Source: Stygiolobus azoricus
GTDB taxonomy: Archaea > Thermoproteota > Thermoprotei_A > Sulfolobales > Sulfolobaceae
DNA: 64,000 nucleotides
Reading direction: 5' to 3'
Assembly (NCBI RefSeq): GCF_009729035.1
Contig: NZ_CP045483.1
Coordinates: 1,882,001 to 1,946,000, forward strand
Made by a program: the position numbers and the translations under genes. Shown in pieces: positions 10,867 through 19,266 of the stretch (position 1 is the first letter of the stretch; each line of letters begins with the position of its first letter). The notes beneath the pieces were generated by a model, which was not told the origin of the DNA, did no database searches, and saw only the letters and a list, made by a program, of their open reading frames with translations.

Positions 10867-11670
10867 TCATAACACTCTCGCAGGTTGCTTAAATAAATAT
10901 GTTAAAATTGATAAATAAATTGGTGCAAGTAAAGGATCAACGTCGAAGATAATCTCCCTCACGTTCTTTCCTTTAGCCCTAAGTTCGAATTCCATACGCC
11001 TGACCGTTAAAACATCGGCTCCAGTAGTTATAAATGTATATGTATTGCTAGAACCAAGAAAATCCTCGTGGCTCTTTATTTCAGTATTAAGGTATTTCTG
11101 CATTAAATTGCGTGCGGGTAAAAGAAGCGGGGAGAGAACAATTAAACCGTTGAATTCTACTTCCTTAACTTTTTCTTTCAACCATTCCTCTAATGTGTTA
11201 AGGGAGTTAAGCTCCTTTAAGATTTCCTCACTCCTCTTGTTTTTGTTTATGGATGAGATTTCCTTGAGGAGAGATAAAGACGTCTCTATTTCACATAACT
11301 CTCCTTCTTTACTCAAGATTTCCACATCACCCTTACCTTTCTCCTTCTTCATGTCTACGTTACATGTTATCAGATATCCTTTTCCCCCCAGAGACCACAT
11401 GGAGTCCAAAAAAGGGATGACGTCGTTTTTGTCGTGTAGAAACGCAATTACGTTATTAACATCAGCGTAAGGCTTCTCAGAGAATAAGAAGTCGTATAAA
11501 TTAACGAGCCTCACAACTTTTTCCGACAGTTGTGAAAGGGATCTGTAGAGAGTGAACGCTTCCAATTCACTCTTTCTGTTGTACACTATAGTGAAATCCG
11601 AGCCAATTGAGGATAAAAAAGGAATCGAGAAGAGGTTCAGACTAAAGCGGTCTTTAGGGAATTGCAACAA
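10867..11670 (-). CDS. Hypothetical protein, 267 aa, possibly SIS-like
   Basis: Not confidently recognised. It alternates predicted strands and helices: [18 protein letters not shown], a Gly-rich [10 protein letters not shown], a charged helical middle (about 140-180) and [23 protein letters not shown] near 215-240. The overall look, with strand-Ser/Thr-Gly turns, recalls sugar isomerase (SIS) domains, but I see no definitive motif. TTG start at 11670 or 11667 overlaps the MTA phosphorylase end by about 30 bp, so it belongs to the same minus-strand operon as the prenyl synthase and the ligase. Confidence 0.6.
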   Translation of the reverse strand: MLQFPKDRFSLNLFSIPFLSSIGSDFTIVYNRKSELEAFTLYRSLSQLSEKVVRLVNLYDFLFSEKPYADVNNVIAFLHDKNDVIPFLDSMWSLGGKGYLITCNVDMKKEKGKGDVEILSKEGELCEIETSLSLLKEISSINKNKRSEEILKELNSLNTLEEWLKEKVKEVEFNGLIVLSPLLLPARNLMQKYLNTEIKSHEDFLGSSNTYTFITTGADVLTVRRMEFELRAKGKNVREIIFDVDPLLAPIYLSILTYLFKQPARVL

Positions 11671-12449
11671 CTACACTCTCCGTCATTAGGTTTCTCTGGT
11701 AACCTCTTGATAACTTCATATAGGAGCTTTCTGGCCTTTTCAGTGTTCTCAGACATGACTTTAGTAACCTCCTCAGCCGTAACTGGTATATCCGCGAAAA
11801 CGTCATAGTCCGTAACCATTGCTATGGTTGTGTAACACATCTGTGCCTCGCAGGCTAAGTTAACTTCGGGAACCAAAGTCATCCCTATTATATCAGCCTT
11901 AAAGACTTCCTTCCAAACCTTACTTTCGGCTCTTGTCGAGAACCTAGGACCCTCTATACATATGTAGGTGCCGGAAGGGTGAGTAGTTATCCCTAAATCC
12001 CTCGCTGACTCTATTATTATCCTTCTGAGGTGGTTACAAAATGGGTCTGCCATCGATACGTGAGCAACTACGGGACCATCAAAGAATGTATATTCTCTAC
12101 CTTTTGTCATGTCAATGAACTGGTCAGGGATTACGAAGTCGCCAGGCTTATAATCGAGCCTTAAGCTCCCAACAGCTGAGACAGAAATTACCCACTTAAC
12201 CCCCAACTCTTTTAACGCCCATATGTTAGCTCTGTAATTTATCTTATGAGGAGGGATTTTATGTCCTCTTCCGTGTCTGGGTAAAAAGGCTACTTTCTTC
12301 CCCTCTAACTCACCGAGAATTATGTTGTCGCTGGGTTGACCGTAAGGTGTATAGATCTTTATCTCCTTCACGTTTGTGAGTATTTTCGGATCGTATACTC
12401 CAGAACCCCCTATTATCCCAATTGTTGCCTTATCTTTCAGTTCAATCAT
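11637..12449 (-). CDS. mtnP: S-methyl-5'-thioadenosine phosphorylase (hexameric archaeal type II)
   Basis: Cleaves methylthioadenosine with phosphate to adenine and methylthioribose-1-phosphate, recycling the by-product of polyamine synthesis. Seen: [24 protein letters not shown] for phosphate, [18 protein letters not shown] and [12 protein letters not shown], as in the purine phosphorylase fold. The C-terminus carries a CSCC cluster; starting at the ATG at 12449 (270 residues) puts these Cys at 259, 261 and 262, the numbering of the redox CXC motif in the Sulfolobus solfataricus enzyme. This supports that start over a longer reading from 12470. Divergent from a purine phosphoribosyltransferase 85 bp away. 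Confidence 0.95.
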   Translation of the reverse strand: MIELKDKATIGIIGGSGVYDPKILTNVKEIKIYTPYGQPSDNIILGELEGKKVAFLPRHGRGHKIPPHKINYRANIWALKELGVKWVISVSAVGSLRLDYKPGDFVIPDQFIDMTKGREYTFFDGPVVAHVSMADPFCNHLRRIIIESARDLGITTHPSGTYICIEGPRFSTRAESKVWKEVFKADIIGMTLVPEVNLACEAQMCYTTIAMVTDYDVFADIPVTAEEVTKVMSENTEKARKLLYEVIKRLPEKPNDGECSCCNSLKTALV

Positions 12450-12534
12450 CAAAGAGTTTTTTACGTTCAAATATAAAAAGTATAAACCATAAACTTGATA
12501 AAGGTTTAGATATAGATGTCATGGGAGTGTTAAA

Positions 12535-13155
12535 TTGCCTAAGATACCCGTTAAGGTAGTAACATGGGACGAAGTTGTAGAGTTGTCAACAAGACTCGCG
12601 GAAATTATTAAAGAGGATAAATACCAACCTGACGTAATAATAGCAATAGCGAGAGGAGGTTTAGTACCAGCAAGAATAATTGCCGATGTATTAGGAGTTA
12701 TAGATGTGTTGTCTATAAAGGTAGAACATTGGGTGGAAACCGCTTCACACACTCCTCAGGCTAAGGTTAAGTACCCGTATAAGCTGGACTTAAGTGGTAA
12801 GAAGACTTTGATTGTGGACGATATAACTGATACCGGTGACAGTGTTGAGTTAGCGAAGAAATACGTATCTGAGAATTTCTCTCCAGCAGTGATTAAGACA
12901 GCTACAATGCAATATATTAAGCCAGTAGCTAAGGTCAAACCAGATTATGTAGCTTCAATAGTAGAGGATTGGACGTGGTTTATGTATCCTTGGAACTACT
13001 GGGAGGATGAAATAAACCTTGTAAGAAAATTAATGAATGAGGGGGTTAAAACTGAGGAGCTAGAGAAGAAGTTTGTAGAAAGTTATGGTGTAAAACCACC
13101 TATTTCATTACAGAAAATACTTCAAGAAATGAAAAGAAGAGATCTTTTACCTTAG
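12535..13155 (+). CDS. Purine (hypoxanthine/xanthine/guanine-type) phosphoribosyltransferase
   Basis: 206 residues with the type I PRTase fold: [15 protein letters not shown] and the PRPP motif [13 protein letters not shown] near residue 100, whose two acidic residues bind PRPP. The C-terminal [16 protein letters not shown] segment is typical of archaeal Gpt-like enzymes. TTG start at 12535. Divergent pairing with the MTA phosphorylase gene suggests joint purine salvage; exact base specificity is not visible. TATA-like TTTAGATATAG lies about 25-30 bp upstream. Confidence 0.85.
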   Translation: MPKIPVKVVTWDEVVELSTRLAEIIKEDKYQPDVIIAIARGGLVPARIIADVLGVIDVLSIKVEHWVETASHTPQAKVKYPYKLDLSGKKTLIVDDITDTGDSVELAKKYVSENFSPAVIKTATMQYIKPVAKVKPDYVASIVEDWTWFMYPWNYWEDEINLVRKLMNEGVKTEELEKKFVESYGVKPPISLQKILQEMKRRDLLP

Positions 13156-13200
13156 CATATGATAAAATGTAATTTGCTAGAAAGTAAATTAATTATTATC

Positions 13201-14271
13201 CTAGTATATCTTATACCTTAACTTACCTATGGCTCCTCCGAAAGTCTTCTTTACCCATTCCCCGTCAGGAAGTTCATCTCCTATCACGTACACTTTTGCA
13301 CCGTAGTTCTCCGCCTCTTGTGCAAGTTTTTCCAGCTCCGAGCCAGGCTCATCATACACAACTAGAGAGTCTATCGCACCCATCTGTAACGCTTTTCTTA
13401 TATCACTAATTCCGTAAATTACAAGCCCATCATCCTTGGCAAGGTGGTATTTTATCTCTTCAAGTAAGTTCTCCACTTGAATGTACTTCTGGTTCTTCAG
13501 CAAATCCTGTGCTTTCATTACTAACTCCTTAAGCCCTGCATCACCTTGATCTGGTACGTCAAACAATGGTTGTAATACTAGCTTCTTCAGCCTGTAATCC
13601 ATATAGTCTCCTTCGTAAAAGTCCTTCTTAGCGTACCCGGGACCCCCTATTAGTATCCCTTTCATCTTTTTGTTTTCGACGAACGGTATGAAGAACGCAT
13701 TTACTTTTTCTCCTACCTCTTTAAGGAAGTTAGCGTACATTTCCTCAATGATTCTGTCAATTCTTCGCTGTGACTGACCACCCATCATGTGTTTGCCTGG
13801 GACGAAACCCTCAAACTCCTCTAAGACTTGAATTCTGGTACCTTTCAGTATACCTATCGTCGCATAGTCTCTCTCAACTATTATTAACCCATATACGTCT
13901 GACTCCTCTATCATGTCCTCCAAGAATTCCGTATGGAAAGACTTATCAGTGCGGTAGAAGAATATGGGTACTTTTTCTGGTGGCGAGAACATGAAGCATT
14001 TAAACTCATTTGTGTCGAAGTTTTCACCGCAGAATAATACTAAACCGTTATCTGGGACTTTATTGATTTGGGTTAACCTATCAATAGCGGATTGTATAGC
14101 TGAAGTTACAGCATCTCTCGTTCGCTTTAACTTAATGTTCTGTGCTATAGACGCTTCTTGTCTCAATAGGTTAAGAACATCTGGTATAGGTCTGCCCGGA
14201 GGTATGTATAAGGAGAGTAGAACTGTTGCTGGCGCACTCCATTTCTTTAATTCTCTAATTAGAACCTTCAA
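13201..14271 (-). CDS. prf1: Peptide chain release factor aRF1
   Basis: Archaeal class I release factor, recognising all three stop codons and triggering peptidyl-tRNA hydrolysis. Domain order: N-terminal decoding domain with [11 protein letters not shown] and the [12 protein letters not shown] (NIKS-region) helix; middle domain with [10 protein letters not shown], the catalytic GGQ, near residue 180; C-terminal aRF1_3/eL30-like domain ending [17 protein letters not shown]. The only canonical start is TTG at 14271 (356 residues), slightly short of the usual 360-375; in-frame upstream codons without a normal start look coding (see findings). Confidence 0.95.
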   Translation of the reverse strand: MKVLIRELKKWSAPATVLLSLYIPPGRPIPDVLNLLRQEASIAQNIKLKRTRDAVTSAIQSAIDRLTQINKVPDNGLVLFCGENFDTNEFKCFMFSPPEKVPIFFYRTDKSFHTEFLEDMIEESDVYGLIIVERDYATIGILKGTRIQVLEEFEGFVPGKHMMGGQSQRRIDRIIEEMYANFLKEVGEKVNAFFIPFVENKKMKGILIGGPGYAKKDFYEGDYMDYRLKKLVLQPLFDVPDQGDAGLKELVMKAQDLLKNQKYIQVENLLEEIKYHLAKDDGLVIYGISDIRKALQMGAIDSLVVYDEPGSELEKLAQEAENYGAKVYVIGDELPDGEWVKKTFGGAIGKLRYKIY

Positions 14272-14372
14272 TTCTTGTCTACTTATTAAGTACTTGTCAA
14301 AGACTCATCCCTAATCGAGGTATATTTACGTGATAACACCTTATAAAATTAAAGTCATGAAAGAAAAAATTG

Positions 14373-15131
14373 TCACCTGACTAGAGCCAGAAGGAATTCC
14401 CCAATCATTATCGAAAATACACCTGACAAAAAAATGCCATCAAACGTCCCCATACCTCCAATGCTCACTATCTGCGGACTTGCCTTAATGATCTTACGCA
14501 TGTTAAGTAAGTCTGCTCCGATGAGTGTTCCTAAAACACTACTTATGTAGGCGGAAATAGGAACGAAAAGTGGCGTGTTAAAGAAGAGGATCAAGCTCAC
14601 GAATGATGAAGTGACCGGTGCAATCAAAGGATTCATTACGACTCCTACACCAGGCATTACCTTCGAAAAGTGATGAGAAACTATAACTACTATTATTGTA
14701 TTAACCACGATCAGAAGAGGGATATAATAGGAAAGTTCAGCAGTGAAAAACAATAAGATTGAGGATATTATTACCGGTACGATTGCTCCTCCAACGTTTA
14801 TCGCAACTAAAGTTTTTCTTATTTCGTATGAAAGTCTTGGTACGTACAAAGGAATGCCGAAAACATAAATTACGTCAACACTGGGCATCAATGCCTCCCT
14901 ATTTATCTCTTTTAAGACTATATTAACCGGGCTGAAGGCAAAACTGAGAAATGAGAAACTAAAAGCTAAGAGAAAGCTATACACGTCGTTTAAACCAATA
15001 CTCTTAAAGAGGAATGCGAAATAACCAATAGTGACTATCAGCATTAAAAAGGCGAAAAAGAAGTAGATGACAGCGAGTATCCCTCTTACATGATATATAA
15101 TTAAAATTCTAGGCGGTTTCTCGTAACTCAT
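14373..15131 (-). CDS. DUF1614 family membrane protein
   Basis: 252 residues with about seven hydrophobic helices. The C-terminal SIGGMGTFDGIFLSG is characteristic of DUF1614, a prokaryotic membrane family of unknown function; an acidic or Asn-containing element (NVGGAIVPVI and VMNPLIAPVTSS) sits in the middle. It starts 6 bp after the nucleotidyltransferase stop, so the two are probably co-transcribed. Function unknown. Confidence 0.82.
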   Translation of the reverse strand: MSYEKPPRILIIYHVRGILAVIYFFFAFLMLIVTIGYFAFLFKSIGLNDVYSFLLAFSFSFLSFAFSPVNIVLKEINREALMPSVDVIYVFGIPLYVPRLSYEIRKTLVAINVGGAIVPVIISSILLFFTAELSYYIPLLIVVNTIIVVIVSHHFSKVMPGVGVVMNPLIAPVTSSFVSLILFFNTPLFVPISAYISSVLGTLIGADLLNMRKIIKASPQIVSIGGMGTFDGIFLSGVFSIMIGEFLLALVR

Positions 15132-15137
15132 TAAACA

Positions 15138-15626
15138 TTATACTCCTAACCTGCATAAATAATTCACTCTAACGTAATCCTCATACGTGTTCATATTGTA
15201 AATCTTTGAAGAGAAGTACTCTACGTCTTGATAATTACTCATGTTAAACCCCCTCCACAAGCTTATCCCTACGTATTCCCCTTGGTTTTCCAAGGAGCAA
15301 ATATCCGCTTCGCATGAACTGATGAGGATCTCAACAGCGTCAATAGGTATAATAGGAGTATCAGCTGGAAAGACTAAAGTCGGGATACCTACCTTCTTAA
15401 CAGCTTCATATACATCCATTTCATAACCTCGTCCCTCTGTTATTATTTTGGGTAATGCAGAGAAAATTAAAGGAGAAGAATTGGTAATTGCTAAGAAGAC
15501 TTCTTCTGCAAACATCCTAGCCACTTGATAAACGCGATAATAAGAAGGTAAGCCACAAACCTCCACTAGCGGTTTCAAAGGGGTGAACCTAGTTCCTTTA
15601 CCTCCCGCCATTATAATAGCTTTCAA
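15138..15626 (-). CDS. MobA/CobY-like nucleotidyltransferase
   Basis: Small NTP-transferase beginning LKAIIMAGGKGTRFTPLKPL, the GGxGTR nucleotide site plus KPL. LVFPADTPIIP is the metal-binding aspartate loop. About 163 residues from the TTG at 15626; an ATG at 15611 is inside the motif and too late. A longer reading to 15707 would overlap the AIR-synthase-like gene by 110 bp and is unlikely. Length and motif fit CobY (GTP:adenosylcobinamide-phosphate guanylyltransferase) best, MobA second; no cobalamin or molybdopterin gene is adjacent to decide. Confidence 0.72.
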   Translation of the reverse strand: MKAIIMAGGKGTRFTPLKPLVEVCGLPSYYRVYQVARMFAEEVFLAITNSSPLIFSALPKIITEGRGYEMDVYEAVKKVGIPTLVFPADTPIIPIDAVEILISSCEADICSLENQGEYVGISLWRGFNMSNYQDVEYFSSKIYNMNTYEDYVRVNYLCRLGV

Positions 15627-16539
15627 TTCTAACCAACTCCTCTTCGAAGTCTTCAGTATAACTTTTACCGTTAATAATGAGCTTCGGTTCTCCTTTTTTA
15701 AGTACACCTACTACCTTACCTCCCATATTCTCCAGTTTTTTAACATCGGGACTCTTAGCAATCGCAATGAAGCAGCCTGAAGAAATAAGTTGATACGGGT
15801 TAACATTTAACGCTCTTGCTATTTCTGCAGTTTCTTCCGACACCGGAATTTCAGACTTTACCTCGAGAGTTAGGTTTGAGGCTTTGGCTACCTCAAGCAA
15901 GGCTTGATAAACACCGCCTTCCGTAGCATCATGCATCGCTACAACGTAGTCCTTGACCTTTAATGCAATGTCTTGTACTGGGATCTTGTACTTGTATTCT
16001 TTAGATCTTTTTATGACCTCCGCTCTAACTCCCTTTTTCAAAAGCTCGTCTTCGAATTCGTTAGCGAGAATCCAAGTCCCCTCTATTCCCGCCGTTCCGA
16101 AAACCAATACGTAATCCCCCTCTTTAGCGTCGGATAGCTTCATTATCTTATCTGAGAAAGAGAAGGCAGTAGTTACCACAATATCTCTGTTCAAACCTTG
16201 AGTTACTTCCGTATGACCGCCTACTACACTACACCCGAGTAGTTTACAAGCTTCGTTTATCCCCTCAATTGCGTTGTCAAGCGAGTCCTCACTTTTCAGC
16301 AATAGAACCGTGGTTACCCACCTACAACGTACTCCCTTCATATTAACATCGTTACATGCAATAACTACTGATAAAAAACCGGCATTCTTTCCTGCCTCAG
16401 TTATAGGGTCAGAATGGATTACTAAATATTTGCCTTCTGCATTAATGTAAGCGTCGTCTTCACCTATACCCGGACAAACTACGCAATCATCGTGAGGGAT
16501 TTTGTTTAAAAATATGTTAATTGGAATTTTTCCGAAACG
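15598..16539 (-). CDS. AIR synthase (PurM/HypE/ThiL) superfamily protein
   Basis: ATP-binding PurM-like fold: PGIGEDDAYI (N-terminal metal/ATP loop), VVIACNDVNMKG, GGHTEVTQGL, and HDATEGGVYQALLEVA in the C-terminal domain, all typical. Start chosen at ATG 16539 (MRFGKIP), 313 residues; a longer in-frame reading from 16587 would run into the divergent ABC gene. It overlaps the nucleotidyltransferase start by about 29 bp. No hydrogenase maturation or thiamine gene is adjacent, so the substrate is left open. Confidence 0.8.
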   Translation of the reverse strand, partial: RFGKIPINIFLNKIPHDDCVVCPGIGEDDAYINAEGKYLVIHSDPITEAGKNAGFLSVVIACNDVNMKGVRCRWVTTVLLLKSEDSLDNAIEGINEACKLLGCSVVGGHTEVTQGLNRDIVVTTAFSFSDKIMKLSDAKEGDYVLVFGTAGIEGTWILANEFEDELLKKGVRAEVIKRSKEYKYKIPVQDIALKVKDYVVAMHDATEGGVYQALLEVAKASNLTLEVKSEIPVSEETAEIARALNVNPYQLISSGCFIAIAKSPDVKKLENMGGKVVGVLKKGEPKLIINGKSYTEDFEEELVRIESYYNGGR

Positions 16540-16570
16540 CATAATAGTAAATAAAACGGCAATGATATTT

Positions 16571-17296
16571 ATGGATATCATAGTCATTGAGGACTTATGG
16601 AAGGTTTATAAGAACGGAATAGAGGCATTGAGAGGGATATCACTAAGAGTGAGAGAAGGCGAGGTTTTCTCCTTTCTAGGACCCAATGGTGCAGGGAAGA
16701 CAACAACTATAAAAATCTTGTCCTGCATCCTTAAACCGACTAAGGGAAAAGTTACTGTAGCAGGTTATGAAGTTCCGAAGGACTGTAAGAAGATAAGAGA
16801 GATCGTAAGTGTAGTACCTCAGGAGTTCCAAGGTTTCTCAGACTTGACTGTAAGAGAGAATATCCAGTATTTCGCAAAACTTTACAAAGTTAACAACGTG
16901 GACGACGTGATTGAGGAGTTGGGGTTAAAAGAACATCAGAATAAAAAGTTTGGGGAGCTGTCTGGAGGACTTAAGAGAAGGGTGGCGATAGCTTGTGGAA
17001 TAATCGGTAATCCAAAGTTGATTTATTTAGACGAGCCTACAGTTGGTCTAGACCCCAAGTCTAGGAGGAGTATCTGGGAGATTGTGAAGTCTTTGAAGGA
17101 CAAGGGGATCACAGTTTTTTTGGCAACACATTACCTAGACGAGGCAGAAAAGCTCTCAGACCGTGTAGCTGTAATCTATAAGGGTAAGATCGTTAAGTTG
17201 TCAACACCAAGCGAACTCGTAGATGAGTTCAAAAAGGAGAATTTAGAGGAAGCTTACTTAGAGCTTATGAGACAACTAGAGGCTGATGATCAATGA
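16571..17296 (+). CDS. ABC-2 type exporter ATPase
   Basis: 242 residues from ATG 16571. Walker A GPNGAGKTTTIK, Q-loop VVPQEFQGFSDLTV, signature LSGGLKRR, Walker B LIYLDEPTVGLDPKSRR, and switch His in FLATHYLDEAEKL. This is the DrrA/CcmA class that energises small-molecule or lipid efflux. Paired with the permease that starts at 17293 (4-bp overlap). Its start is 31 bp from the divergent AIR-synthase-like start. Confidence 0.93.
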   Translation: MDIIVIEDLWKVYKNGIEALRGISLRVREGEVFSFLGPNGAGKTTTIKILSCILKPTKGKVTVAGYEVPKDCKKIREIVSVVPQEFQGFSDLTVRENIQYFAKLYKVNNVDDVIEELGLKEHQNKKFGELSGGLKRRVAIACGIIGNPKLIYLDEPTVGLDPKSRRSIWEIVKSLKDKGITVFLATHYLDEAEKLSDRVAVIYKGKIVKLSTPSELVDEFKKENLEEAYLELMRQLEADDQ

Positions 17297-18282
17297 GGAA
17301 TGTAATCCCTACTGCTGTTGCAATCATTAAAGACAACTTGAGAAGTAGAATTACCTTGGGATTTGTGATAATATTTCCATTAGTATTAGCCTTTATTTTC
17401 TCCTTACTCGGTCAAGCTTTTCAACCTCATATAACTGTTTATGTTGCAGGAAATAATAGTAGTGAAATAGCCTCATACCTTAACCAGAGTAAACTATTTA
17501 TTGCTTATGTTGGAGGGAACCCAAGTTACGTCACGTTGTATAACGCAATTTTTGTCAACTCTACTTCTAAAGTAATATATTATAGCCAACTTACAAGTAA
17601 CTACATTCCCCTATTACAGTCATATCTGTCTTTATATTACTTTCATGAGCAAACACCATTTACACCTCAAGAAACTATTACGAGGGCTACTCCAGTAGCT
17701 TATGAGATTTCAGGCGTAGTTGGAGTAATAACACTATCTAATGGTCTGTTCGGAGTAACCGGTGTGGGTAGTGGATATTATAGAGATAAGCTTGTAGAGA
17801 GGTTAGCCTCATCGCCAATAAGGGATTATGAATGGGTCTTGGCTTTGATGATCTATGAGGTTGTAATCACGATTCTCTCTTCTATCGCTATCTTAGTAGT
17901 AGGTGCGTTAATGGGCTTTTTGCCAGATCTGGGACTTTCGTTTTTAGCAGGTCTAGTATTAGGAACTCTTATGTTTTCAGGTTTAGGTGCAGCGATTCTT
18001 GGTTTAACACCTAAGGAGAAAGTGTTCTTATCTAACATAGTTGCAAATTTCCTAGTTTTACCTTTAATGTTCATCAGTAACGCTTTCTTCTCTCCCTCTT
18101 TATTTCCATCATTTCTAAAGGCGTTTGCCGAGTATCAGCCAGTATCGTTGCTAAACGATGTAGTCAGAGAGACACTAGTCTTTGGTGAGCTTCCTAACCC
18201 GGTGTATTTAGTAGTGATATTCGTCCTTACCGTAATATTCTTGGGAATCGGTTCTAGGTTGTTAAGGCTTAGAGAAGTATAA
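17293..18282 (+). CDS. ABC-2 type exporter permease
   Basis: 329 residues: one N-terminal helix (about 18-38), a long extracellular loop (about 40-165) with several N-x-S/T sites including NNSS and NSTS, then five helices (170-329) with the typical GVGSGYYRDKLVERLASSP linker before the core. ATG overlaps the ATPase stop; GAGG lies 10 nt upstream as ribosome site. Forms a heterotetrameric exporter with the preceding ATPase; substrate unknown. Confidence 0.9.
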   Translation: MRNVIPTAVAIIKDNLRSRITLGFVIIFPLVLAFIFSLLGQAFQPHITVYVAGNNSSEIASYLNQSKLFIAYVGGNPSYVTLYNAIFVNSTSKVIYYSQLTSNYIPLLQSYLSLYYFHEQTPFTPQETITRATPVAYEISGVVGVITLSNGLFGVTGVGSGYYRDKLVERLASSPIRDYEWVLALMIYEVVITILSSIAILVVGALMGFLPDLGLSFLAGLVLGTLMFSGLGAAILGLTPKEKVFLSNIVANFLVLPLMFISNAFFSPSLFPSFLKAFAEYQPVSLLNDVVRETLVFGELPNPVYLVVIFVLTVIFLGIGSRLLRLREV

Positions 18283-18319
18283 GAATAACTGCTGACGAAA
18301 AACTAAAAAACTTTTAATC

Positions 18320-19078
18320 TTATTGTGAAACCCAAGGAGCCTTCGTTTTTGCCAAGAACGCTAAGATCCCATTAGTTGCGTCTTTAGTTAGAACTTGATC
18401 TGTAAGAAGTTTGAAAGCAGACTCTAACTCACTTTCATACTTTTTGAAAATAAGTCTTCTCATATTCATCAGAGACGAAGGAGCCATAAGTTTCAGTTTA
18501 TCCATAACTTTCTGAGTTTCACCTTCCAAGTTATCACTTACGAAGTGGACTAGCCCTATTTGTTTTGCTTCTTCAGCACTTAATTCTTCTCCTAAAAAGG
18601 CTAGCCTGATCACGTTGTCAATTCCTATAACATCTTTACCTATAGTCACGAGTACAGGCGGGAATACTCCTATCTTTGCACCGGGTGCTGCAAATCTAGC
18701 ATAAGGAGAGGCAATTACAATATCTGAAACGAGGAGTATTTCCATTGACGCACCATAAGCTATTCCTTCTACAATCGAGATCACGGGTTTGCTGAGGTTT
18801 ATAATGGTTCTATACATTTCAAACATTGTAGAGAAAAAACTTGATGCGTACTCTCTGTTCTCATTCGCCGACTTTAGCTCCTTTATATCAGCTCCAGCTC
18901 CAAAGTTCTTATTTGCTCCAGTTAGGACTATAAACCTCACGTCTTTATTACTGTCCAACTTCTTTAATGTATCGATTATGTCGTACATAAATTCCTTATT
19001 CACAACATTGTATTTTCCACCAGTGTTGAAGGTTATCTTAGCATAATTTATTAATACCTCAGTTGTTAAGGTACTCAT
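18320..19078 (-). CDS. Enoyl-CoA hydratase/isomerase (crotonase) family protein
   Basis: 252-residue crotonase fold. The oxyanion element is NFGAGADIKELK; the second oxyanion/catalytic helix is EGIAYGASMEILLVSDIVIA with the Glu of GxxxE present. The second catalytic Glu usually in a (F/L)GxPE segment is not seen: the aligned stretch is RFAAPGAKIGVFPP. This suggests an isomerase, a dehydratase variant or a different acyl-CoA reaction rather than classical hydration. ATG at 19078. Upstream is the AT-rich divergent DoxB promoter. Confidence 0.85.
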   Translation of the reverse strand: MSTLTTEVLINYAKITFNTGGKYNVVNKEFMYDIIDTLKKLDSNKDVRFIVLTGANKNFGAGADIKELKSANENREYASSFFSTMFEMYRTIINLSKPVISIVEGIAYGASMEILLVSDIVIASPYARFAAPGAKIGVFPPVLVTIGKDVIGIDNVIRLAFLGEELSAEEAKQIGLVHFVSDNLEGETQKVMDKLKLMAPSSLMNMRRLIFKKYESELESAFKLLTDQVLTKDATNGILAFLAKTKAPWVSQ

Positions 19079-19211
19079 CCCTTATTATACCTATGCGAGA
19101 GAAATAAATATTTTCTCTAATGTATTTTGTCAGAAAAAAATACTTTATTTAATTGTTAATTTTTCACTATATTTAAGTATTATTTCAAAAAGATTTGAAA
19201 TGCATATATAT

Positions 19212-19266
19212 GTTTTATAAAACTATGTTTATATCAGATTAAGTAAAAATTGTGAGGTGGATTAAA
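19212..19266 (+). promoter_or_regulatory. Promoter and ribosome site of doxB
   Basis: A TATA-type box GTTTTATAAAAC at 19212-19223 lies in a very AT-rich 170-bp intergenic stretch, and a purine-rich ribosome site GAGGTG (19254-19259) sits 7 nt before the ATG at 19267. The leadered architecture decides the start against an in-frame GTG at 19252 and suggests strong regulated expression of the terminal oxidase. Confidence 0.55.

Noticed and set aside
12450-12470. Longer MTA phosphorylase start at 12470
   Set aside because: Seven extra residues; the shorter start aligns the C-terminal Cys with positions 259, 261 and 262 of the known enzyme.
15626-15707. Longer nucleotidyltransferase start at 15707
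   Set aside because: Would add 27 unrelated residues before the GGxGTR motif and overlap the AIR-synthase-like gene by 110 bp.
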